A program made the position numbers and the translations under genes. Source: an uncultured Granulosicoccus sp. (lineage in GTDB: Bacteria > Pseudomonadota > Gammaproteobacteria > Granulosicoccales > Granulosicoccaceae). From it: 64,000 bases of DNA. Positions 44,989-52,646 of this stretch are shown in pieces (positions within the stretch are counted from its first letter, which is position 1; each line of letters starts with the position of its first letter). The notes under the pieces were generated by a model. It was not told where the DNA came from, ran no database searches, and saw nothing but the letters and a program-made list of their open reading frames with translations. Where the stretch lies: positions 186,001-250,000 of the forward strand of contig CANLXI010000004.1 of NCBI GenBank assembly GCA_947495035.1, written 5' to 3'.

Positions 44989-45878
44989 CAAGCAACCGCT
45001 CGACACTGAAAAAATACTTCGAGGATGGCTCGTTGCCGAGTCAGGATCAGTTTCACGATCTGATCGATTCCGCACTCAATCTCAGTGATGATGGATTTCG
45101 GAAAACGCCCAGTGAGGGACTACAGGTATCAACGCAGGGTGGTGAGCAGGCTCTGCTGACCTTTCTGCGTGACATTCGTTCGGTTCACCACCCCTTGTGG
45201 CGTCTAGGTTTCGACAAGGATCATGAAGGCACACTCGTCTTTCAGGAATTGCTGCATGCCGATCACAACGATGAGTCCGAAACCAGCCTTGAAAATCGGG
45301 CACCCCCCACTCTGGTGCTGGGTCGCGATGGAAGGGTGGGGGTCAATACGCCTGACCCACGTTACTCACTGGATGTCGGCGGTACACTTCGAGTGCCGTG
45401 CCGTATCGGCGTGGTGCCGCCCCGGGCGCTGGATGCAGAGAAGGTACCGCCATCTGTCGTCGTGCCCGGTGTCGTGCCTCCGGTACATGCTGATGGTGAG
45501 TGGCATGACATTACCGAAGACCTGGAAGGCTGTCATGCCTTCGAGGTGGTGGCAGGCGTTGGCAAGAAGGACACCGGGCGCTATGCACTGTTGCAGGCGA
45601 AAGCCATCAATGCGTTTCAGCCTGTCGGATTCTTCTTCAATCTGTTCGGCTGGAAGAACCGGATACGCTGCCATCAGAGCTGGTATCGCGCACGTGCCGA
45701 TAAACTGTCGTTGCGCTGGGTCGGGGAAAAACATGCCTATCGGCTGCAGATTCGTTCAAATACCGACTATGGCACAGGAGCTGACGGGACACCTGTTCAG
45801 ATCCGCTATCACGTGACCGATCTGTGGGACGACCCATTGATGGAGGGCTCCTGGAATCCAGGCAGCAGGATGCCGTGA
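44985..45878 (+). CDS. Fibre- or collar-like eCIS protein
   Basis: A 297-residue protein with GTG start. N-terminal TLKKYFEDGSLPSQDQFHDL is a predicted helical hook found in eCIS accessory proteins. The middle has VLGRDGRVGVNTPDPRYSLD, the glycine-rich element common in phage tail fibres (G-x-VGIGT-x-P). The C-terminal part is beta-rich (FNLFGWKNRIRCHQSWYRA). It lies between the two baseplate genes, where Pvc13-like fibres or adaptors would be expected. It is much shorter than a typical fibre, so an adaptor or receptor-binding knob is plausible. Target-cell specificity may reside here. Confidence 0.65.
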   Translation: MTSNRSTLKKYFEDGSLPSQDQFHDLIDSALNLSDDGFRKTPSEGLQVSTQGGEQALLTFLRDIRSVHHPLWRLGFDKDHEGTLVFQELLHADHNDESETSLENRAPPTLVLGRDGRVGVNTPDPRYSLDVGGTLRVPCRIGVVPPRALDAEKVPPSVVVPGVVPPVHADGEWHDITEDLEGCHAFEVVAGVGKKDTGRYALLQAKAINAFQPVGFFFNLFGWKNRIRCHQSWYRARADKLSLRWVGEKHAYRLQIRSNTDYGTGADGTPVQIRYHVTDLWDDPLMEGSWNPGSRMP

Positions 45879-48496
45879 TGGAGGAGGCCACCGCAGGCAA
45901 GGTATTCATATCGCGCAAGCCGGAGACCAAGCATCCTGACAGCTTCGCTGCCTTGCGTGAAGCGGGTATCAAGCAACTGGAAGCGCTCTGTGGAGACGTC
46001 TGGAGTGACTACAATCCGCACGATCCCGGCGTCACCATACTCGAGCAATTGTGCTATGCCTTGACCGAACTGATCTATCGCAACAGCTTCGACACGGCGG
46101 ATTACCTGACTGGCCCCGACGGCAGGATCGAATTCGAGAAGCTGGCCTTGCATCGGCCAGAGTCTGTCTTTCCTTGCAGGCCGACAACCGACAGCGACTA
46201 TCGTCGTGCACTGCTCGATGCTGTTCCGTCAATCGATAACGTCTGGCTATCCAATGACTGGCAGCCAGTCGCCCGCAGGCAGGCTCGGGCGGCGCAAGGC
46301 CTGCACCCGTTGATCGTACGCGTGGAGTCGGACAGTCCGGAGGAACGATTGCGTGCGGCGGACGCGGTCAAACAGGCTTACCTTGCAAGACGAAATCTTT
46401 GTGAAGATATTCTCGGCACGGTACTGGTGGCTCCCGTCATTCCGGTGGAGTTGCACGCGACCATCGAGTTTGACGGAACCCGATTGGCTGATGATGTTCT
46501 GGCCGAGATCTTTCACGATTGCGCTGCCCTGATTGCAGCCGATGTCAAGGTCACACCGCTACGTGAATCGCTGGATGCAGATGTTTCTCTGGAGGAACTG
46601 TTGAGCGGTCCACTGGCTGGTATCGGGCAACTGGAAGAGCGACGATTCGGCAGTGAAGATGATGTCATCCAGATCGCCGATCTGGTGGCGGCCGTGAGCC
46701 GGATTGACAGCGTGGTAACGGTGACGGCCTTGTGGATCGAAAGCGGTTCGGCAGAGGACAGACTCAGACACCATGAGGTCCTGCAACGATTCAGGGACGG
46801 GCGTGTATTGCAGTTGCGGGTTCCAAAGCCGGGTGAACCTGACTGTCATGTGAGATTGACCAAAAACGGTCGGCCCTTCGATGCACTGGCCGAGGATCTG
46901 TGGCGAAAATATGCAGAGCTGGATTTCAAGGCGCGGGAGCGACGTCAGGCGCGAACACAGATCCATTCACTGTATACGCCACCAAGCGGCAGCTATCGTG
47001 ATTTCTCGCGTTACCACTCGCTGCAGAATCAGTTTCCGAACGTCTACGGCATTTCTGCCGAAGGAGTACCGGGTTCAGCCCCTGCAGCCGATCATGGTCG
47101 TGCGGCGCAACTCAAGGCCTATCTGATGCTGTTCGAGCAATTGCTGGCTGATCATGGCGAGAACACCGAACATCTGGCCGACCTTTTTTCAACCGAGCCT
47201 GGTACGTCTGACTCCTATCACTGGCGCTTTCTGGACGCTGATCTCATACCGGGTGCAGAGCGGGTCATTGGTAACGAGGAGCTGGCTCGCCGGTATCATG
47301 ACGAGACGATGCGCTCCCTTGACGACCACACCGAGCGTCGTTCACGTCTCTACGACCACATGCTGGCTGCCTACGGAGAATCCTTCATGCAAAGCTCCCT
47401 CAGGGGTTTTGACCACTACTATGACCGCGAGGAGACTGACAGTGTTGTCGTCGAGAACAAGCTCGAGTATCTGCGTGCCGTTACCACGATTACTCGAGAC
47501 CGGGCTGCTGCCTTTGATTACACCCGCAGCACCTGTCTTGTACCATTGTCGGCCAGAGAAGGGCCGAATGTGTCCGGACTCGAATACCGCGCCTCACTGC
47601 TGCTGGGATTCCGTCAACGGGATCAGCGATCGCTGGTAGCCCCCGTTTCGGGATGCGAGTACGTATCCGCGTACGAATCGCCGGATGACGACGAACTGTC
47701 TACAGCCATGAGCGGCGAAACGGCGGAGCTCGAACGGCTGCTGCAGGCATTCGTTGGTGATATATCAACCGAAGCCATTGAGCCTGATGACAGTTTTCAT
47801 CGCGTGCCAGACTGCGAACGCTCTGAAAAGGCAGCCTTCACCAGATTGCCGGAGGGTTTGACGGTCCCTTCCTTTCGCAGCGCACGAAAGGAACAGTTGT
47901 TGGCCGTGGGGGTGCGTGCCGAACGCTATCGTATCGGACGCTGTCCGCAATCGAGTGACGGAGATGAATCGTATGTGGTTGCCTTCAGCGACGGCGAGGA
48001 TCGCTGGTGGCGCCTGGCAACGGTTGAAGGCCGCACGAGAGCAGAGCATGCAGCGCGTGCCTTGCGCAGTACCCTGATCAGATTGAACGTCAACTGTGAA
48101 GGCATGCATCTGCTGGAGCATATTCTCCTGCGACCTTTCGCCGGAGGGGAGCGCCATTTCACGAAAACGCCCGATTGGAACGAAGCCTTGTGGGAAAACT
48201 TCTACCCTCTGCGTTTCAGCGTCATGTTGCCTGCCTGGACTGCTCGTTGTCGAGATCCGAATTTCCGCCTGCTCGCCGAAGAGACATTTGCACTGAACGC
48301 TCCCGCGCATACGTTCGGGCAATGTCTGTGGCTGGAGACCGATGAAATGAGTGCTTTCGAGCAGAGTCACGGTGAATGGCTGCGTCTGCGACGTGACAGG
48401 AATGCCACTGTGGAGGCAATCGATGCTGCGGCGGTCGACCTTGTTGATCAGCTACTGGGATATCAGGCACGCGCCCGTGACGCGAGCAAGCTCTGA
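45878..48496 (+). CDS. Second large baseplate protein (Pvc12-like)
   Basis: An 872-residue protein with the typical N-terminal signature DVWSDYNPHDPGVTILEQLC followed by YALTELIYR, found in Pvc12/Afp12 and related baseplate proteins. ATG at 45878 overlaps the previous stop (TGATG); an upstream in-frame start lies inside the fibre-like gene. Later blocks such as HLLEHILLRP near the C-terminus are also conserved. It pairs with the J-type protein to form the wedges. Confidence 0.92.
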   Translation: MEEATAGKVFISRKPETKHPDSFAALREAGIKQLEALCGDVWSDYNPHDPGVTILEQLCYALTELIYRNSFDTADYLTGPDGRIEFEKLALHRPESVFPCRPTTDSDYRRALLDAVPSIDNVWLSNDWQPVARRQARAAQGLHPLIVRVESDSPEERLRAADAVKQAYLARRNLCEDILGTVLVAPVIPVELHATIEFDGTRLADDVLAEIFHDCAALIAADVKVTPLRESLDADVSLEELLSGPLAGIGQLEERRFGSEDDVIQIADLVAAVSRIDSVVTVTALWIESGSAEDRLRHHEVLQRFRDGRVLQLRVPKPGEPDCHVRLTKNGRPFDALAEDLWRKYAELDFKARERRQARTQIHSLYTPPSGSYRDFSRYHSLQNQFPNVYGISAEGVPGSAPAADHGRAAQLKAYLMLFEQLLADHGENTEHLADLFSTEPGTSDSYHWRFLDADLIPGAERVIGNEELARRYHDETMRSLDDHTERRSRLYDHMLAAYGESFMQSSLRGFDHYYDREETDSVVVENKLEYLRAVTTITRDRAAAFDYTRSTCLVPLSAREGPNVSGLEYRASLLLGFRQRDQRSLVAPVSGCEYVSAYESPDDDELSTAMSGETAELERLLQAFVGDISTEAIEPDDSFHRVPDCERSEKAAFTRLPEGLTVPSFRSARKEQLLAVGVRAERYRIGRCPQSSDGDESYVVAFSDGEDRWWRLATVEGRTRAEHAARALRSTLIRLNVNCEGMHLLEHILLRPFAGGERHFTKTPDWNEALWENFYPLRFSVMLPAWTARCRDPNFRLLAEETFALNAPAHTFGQCLWLETDEMSAFEQSHGEWLRLRRDRNATVEAIDAAAVDLVDQLLGYQARARDASKL

Positions 48497-48497
48497 G

Positions 48498-51266
48498 GTG
48501 GCCGCCTCTCATGTCATCGGAAGCGTTGAGGTCGAACTCGACTTTGACTCTGCGGACGTGGCCCTGGCCAGCCAGGGCAGACTTGGCGAGATCTTCGGTA
48601 ACGGGGTCAGAAAGGTCGCTTCGGAGGTCTTTGATGCGCTATCGCCGGAAGGGGAGTGGCTATCCCTTGACAGCGTGGAGATCGATCTGGGCCGACTGCC
48701 ACAGACACTGCACGCCAGTGAGCTGGAGGGTGTGTTGAGGCGTGCGCTGACGGATGTGCTGAGCGAGCGTATAGTCAGGGCCAGAAGCGGCACGACGACC
48801 GAAGGATTGCTCGATACCCGACAGCATGAGCTGAGTATGCTTCTGGGCATGTTGCGCGACGGTCATGCGGGCTGGCAGAGTTCGAGTCTGGCAAGTGCGG
48901 ACTTTGATGCCTTGTGCCTGCGTGTCGTGCGTGATAACTGGCAGGAGTTGGTGTCTCGCATCACGTCCGCCTCCTCACGCAAGAGTCTGATTCAGCGGCT
49001 TGTCGCGCAGCTCCCGGACAGCGCGCTGGGTATGCTGATTGAACGGCTGGCCGTGACAGGGTCGACCGGTCGCAGCGATATCCTGGTCACGCTGTTGTCT
49101 CACCTGAGTTCATTACGTTCTCGATCCTCGATCAGGCGCTTGCGACGTGTTGTGGGCAGTGACAGAGTGCGAAGATCCCTCATCGACCAGTTGCAGGACA
49201 AGCAGCTGATAGAGGTCAGTGAGGGGTTGGCTGGCGGTGCACGAACTTTCGTCGAAGGCATCGCGCGGCAGTTGTTCGAACACCAGCCATCAATGGATCA
49301 GTCCGGAGATGATACAAGGCAGGATCCCGCAGCGAGGCGCTACCTGTTCTGGGACTTGACTCTCGCCTGGGTGTCGGCTGATCGCGGCAGTGACTTCAAT
49401 CAACGCGCCTACATGGAAGGCGTCGTACGTCAGATGGCGCGACGCAATAACGCCCGTGTGTCTGACGTGCTCGATTCCCTGCACGCTGTTCTGGGTGCGG
49501 CGACAGAAACTGACTCGACCCGTCTCAAAGACCTGTCTCTGGTCGAGGCATTGCGGGAGACGCCACGGAGGTCCATGACGTCGACAGAATTCGTGCGGGA
49601 ATCCGAACGATCTACAGAACCATCATGGGAATCTCCCGAACCCGATGACGCCTTGGCCGGCGATTCTGATCAATGGCAGGGTCTCCAGGCGTCGAATTCG
49701 GAAGCCCTGGCTAATGATCGCGAACCGGAATACCCGTCCATATCGAGTCTTGACGATGCATCGCATGCAGCGACTGGGCAGCAAGAAACTACAGAAAGTG
49801 GGTCAGTCAGGCGGCTGCATGCCAATGGCAGCAATCAGCCTGCTGAGGCCACGCTGCGACGCACCACCGGTAGTAGCGAGCCCTCTGAAGCAAGCCTTGA
49901 TGCGGTACTGTCAACTTTGAGCACGGTGATGGAAGGGACAGCGTTTACCGGGCGGGTACCAGATGCTTCTGATATCGAACTGGTGATTGCACAGCGTCCG
50001 AGGGCTCTTGCCAGTCTGCTTCTGAACAGACCAAGCGGACACTGGTCCGCCGCTGGAGCGGCGCGTCTGCCAGCGGATCTGCTGAGACGAATGACCGAGT
50101 TGCTCATGAAGGAAAGTGGGCGAATACGCAAGGAGCATCTTGACAGCTTGCTGGCCTCGATCAATCGCTTTGCCACACGAAGCTCCCACTCGTCCAGTTT
50201 CCGTGCACGAGTGCTGATGGCATGGCTGAACGAGGACGTGATGGACCTGGAAGCAATGGAGGGTCGACCATCTCTGCTGAGTGATCGTGACAGAGTCAAG
50301 TACAAGGCAGGCACACCGGATACACCGGATACATCGGATACATCGGATACATCGGATACATCGGATACATCGGATACATCGGATACATCGGATACATCGG
50401 ATACTCCGATCACAACGGACACACCAGACACAACGGGCACAACGGGCACAACGGACACAACGGACACAACGGACACAACGGACACAACGGACACAGCAGA
50501 TAAACCAGCCCAACCATCTACGCCGAAAACAGAGTCAGATGTCGGAAAGGAGGTAAAAGAAAGGATGCCAGGCAGCGCGACAGGACACGGCAGTGTTCCG
50601 TCCGGCACGCCTCCCACTGCGCAAGCGGATGAGCCATTGATCAAGGCGAAGCAGACACGCTGGATTCATGAAACCCGGCTACGCGAACAATCGACTTCCG
50701 TTGATCCACGGATTTCAAGTCAGAATACAAAGCGGAAAGACGTCGCATCGACTGGTGACTACGCCGCAGAGGTCTTTGTGGAAAACGCTGGTCTCGTATT
50801 ACTCGCGCCATGGATACCCCGCTTGTTCGATATGGCGGGCTTGCTGTCCGCGGGCGTTTTCACTGGCAGAGAGGCAGCGGAAAAGGCGGTGCACCTGTTG
50901 CAGTATGCCGTTGCTGGCGAAACAGGTGCGCCGGAATATCGCCTGGTGTTGAATAAACTGTTGTGCGCGGTACCACAGGACGTGCCGTTGCGAAGGCCTG
51001 AGCGAATTGCAGAGGAACATGTGGCGATTGTCGAACAACTCCTGACGTCGGTATGTGCGAACTGGCCAGGGCTGCAAGGCACATCGATCGGCGGATTGCG
51101 GGAATCGTTTCTGCAAAGGGAGGGGCGTTTGTGTCTGGTCGACGACACATGGCAGTTGCTCGTGGAGGAACGCCCCTATGACATGTTGCTGGACAAGGTG
51201 CCCTGGGGGTTCAGAAGTATTCGGTTGAGCTGGATGAAGCGCCTTGTACAAGTGAGCTGGCGATGA
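48498..51266 (+). CDS. eCIS tape-measure protein (Pvc14-like)
   Basis: About 922 residues. The N-terminal VIGSVEVELDFDSADVALA, RLGEIFGNGVRKVASEVFDA and DSVEIDLGRLPQ match the eCIS tape-measure family, which sets particle length. Residues near 600-670 are a low-complexity SDT/TDT run, and a C-terminal domain containing VFVENAGLVLLAPWIPRLFD follows. GTG at 48498 is used because it begins right after the previous stop; GTG at 48477 is an alternative. The repeat tract may vary in length between strains. Confidence 0.9.
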   Translation: MAASHVIGSVEVELDFDSADVALASQGRLGEIFGNGVRKVASEVFDALSPEGEWLSLDSVEIDLGRLPQTLHASELEGVLRRALTDVLSERIVRARSGTTTEGLLDTRQHELSMLLGMLRDGHAGWQSSSLASADFDALCLRVVRDNWQELVSRITSASSRKSLIQRLVAQLPDSALGMLIERLAVTGSTGRSDILVTLLSHLSSLRSRSSIRRLRRVVGSDRVRRSLIDQLQDKQLIEVSEGLAGGARTFVEGIARQLFEHQPSMDQSGDDTRQDPAARRYLFWDLTLAWVSADRGSDFNQRAYMEGVVRQMARRNNARVSDVLDSLHAVLGAATETDSTRLKDLSLVEALRETPRRSMTSTEFVRESERSTEPSWESPEPDDALAGDSDQWQGLQASNSEALANDREPEYPSISSLDDASHAATGQQETTESGSVRRLHANGSNQPAEATLRRTTGSSEPSEASLDAVLSTLSTVMEGTAFTGRVPDASDIELVIAQRPRALASLLLNRPSGHWSAAGAARLPADLLRRMTELLMKESGRIRKEHLDSLLASINRFATRSSHSSSFRARVLMAWLNEDVMDLEAMEGRPSLLSDRDRVKYKAGTPDTPDTSDTSDTSDTSDTSDTSDTSDTSDTPITTDTPDTTGTTGTTDTTDTTDTTDTTDTADKPAQPSTPKTESDVGKEVKERMPGSATGHGSVPSGTPPTAQADEPLIKAKQTRWIHETRLREQSTSVDPRISSQNTKRKDVASTGDYAAEVFVENAGLVLLAPWIPRLFDMAGLLSAGVFTGREAAEKAVHLLQYAVAGETGAPEYRLVLNKLLCAVPQDVPLRRPERIAEEHVAIVEQLLTSVCANWPGLQGTSIGGLRESFLQREGRLCLVDDTWQLLVEERPYDMLLDKVPWGFRSIRLSWMKRLVQVSWR
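50312..50493. repeat. In-frame 9-bp repeats encoding SDT and TDT runs
   Basis: Within the tape-measure gene, ACATCGGAT-type 9-mers give eight consecutive Ser-Asp-Thr triplets. After a short break, ACAACGGAC-type 9-mers give several Thr-Asp-Thr or Thr-Gly-Thr triplets. The near-identity of the codons shows recent slippage rather than old protein-level selection. The reading frame is kept because the unit is nine bases long. Confidence 0.93.
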
Positions 51267-52618
51267 ATACACAAACTACAGACAATGCAGCAACGCTTGA
51301 GCGGGAAATCAACTGGTTCTCTCGTTTGCTTGATACGCGCTTCCAGCACTACTTCGAGCAGGATGGCAAGACCCCCGAGGCGCCGCTCGCCACGCCACCG
51401 GACCTGGCTGGCGATGAGTCCGGTTACGCTTTGCTGATCAAACAGAATCAGATGAGCAGTGACGAACGGCTGGTGCTGCTGATGGCCCTGCTGCCTGAAA
51501 TCCGACCGCAGGCACTGGATGCATTTCTGATTCGCAACAAGGCCCTTGACACCGTGTACACCGAGTTCGGAGGCTATCGTGGCAAGCATCATGGAGGCTT
51601 TCTGCCGACACTGGAAACCGTTGCTTTCGTTCTCGCCGGGAGTGAGTTGAAGACGCGCTTTGCGTTGGCCCGTGTACTGTCTGCAGACCACTTCCTGAAC
51701 GCGCAGGGCATTCTCCGGTTCGAGCAGTCACAGGATACAGAGCCGTTACTGGCGACAAGACTGCTTGTTACCCCGGAAACGCTGGAGCGAGTGACAAGTG
51801 GTCCGGTCGGTAGCACCCCGAAACAGACGAGCGGATTCCCGGCACGTCTCATCACGACACGTTTGAGCTGGGACGATCTGGTTCTGGCACCAGAGGTGCT
51901 GGACAAGATCGACGATATCAATGTGTGGATACGGAGTTCGCACACCATTCTGGAAGACTGGGGACTGGGTCGGACCTTGAAACCCGGTTTTCGTAGTCTG
52001 TTTCACGGACCGCCCGGCACTGGCAAGACCTTGACCGCAACCCTGATCGGTGCCACTGCAGGCGTGGATGTCTATCGTATCGATTTGTCGATGGTGGTCT
52101 CCAAGTACATTGGAGAGACCGAAAAGAATCTGGCGAAGGTGTTTGATCGTGCTGAAAATCAAGACTGGATTCTATTCTTCGATGAGGCCGATGCCTTGTT
52201 CGCAAAACGTACGCAGACCAGTACGTCGAATGATCGTCATGCGAATCGTGAAGTCTCCTTTTTGCTGCAGCGGGTCGAAGACTATTCAGGCGTTGTCATT
52301 CTTGCCAGTAATCTGCATGCAAATATCGACGACGCCTTTGCGCGTCGCTTTCAGTCGGTTATCTACTTTCCCATGCCGAGTGCCGATCTCAGGGTCCGAC
52401 TCTGGCGAGGCATCATCGGCAAGCAATGCCCGATCGATGATGATGTTGATCTTGACGACATCGCCCAGCGCTACGAGCTCTCGGGAGGGTCTATCGTCAA
52501 TGTGGTTCGCTACGGTGCCATCAAGGCCGTGCAGCAGGGGCACCCCGGAATCAGACGAGCAGACCTGGTTGAAGGGATCCGCCGGGAATTCGGTAAATCC
52601 GGCAGAACGATGCGATGA
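51263..52618 (+). CDS. AAA+ ATPase of the eCIS (Pvc15-like)
   Basis: A 451-residue AAA+ protein. Walker A is GPPGTGKT (249-256), Walker B is LFFDEADALF with D307-E308, and a sensor/arginine-finger region follows (VVILASNLHANIDDAFARRF). The N-terminal 200 residues form the family-specific domain. Pvc15 homologues are thought to help load or unfold cargo or remodel particles. Start overlaps the tape-measure stop. It is the last gene of the recognised structural core. Confidence 0.95.
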   Translation: MNTQTTDNAATLEREINWFSRLLDTRFQHYFEQDGKTPEAPLATPPDLAGDESGYALLIKQNQMSSDERLVLLMALLPEIRPQALDAFLIRNKALDTVYTEFGGYRGKHHGGFLPTLETVAFVLAGSELKTRFALARVLSADHFLNAQGILRFEQSQDTEPLLATRLLVTPETLERVTSGPVGSTPKQTSGFPARLITTRLSWDDLVLAPEVLDKIDDINVWIRSSHTILEDWGLGRTLKPGFRSLFHGPPGTGKTLTATLIGATAGVDVYRIDLSMVVSKYIGETEKNLAKVFDRAENQDWILFFDEADALFAKRTQTSTSNDRHANREVSFLLQRVEDYSGVVILASNLHANIDDAFARRFQSVIYFPMPSADLRVRLWRGIIGKQCPIDDDVDLDDIAQRYELSGGSIVNVVRYGAIKAVQQGHPGIRRADLVEGIRREFGKSGRTMR

Positions 52619-52646
52619 GCGGACGGAATTCCAAGAGGCAAGGTCG

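Noticed and set aside
49835..50644. Reverse-strand frame rich in SDV/VVS repeats under the tape-measure gene
   Set aside because: It is the complement of the SDT/TDT codons, without family features or ribosome-binding site.
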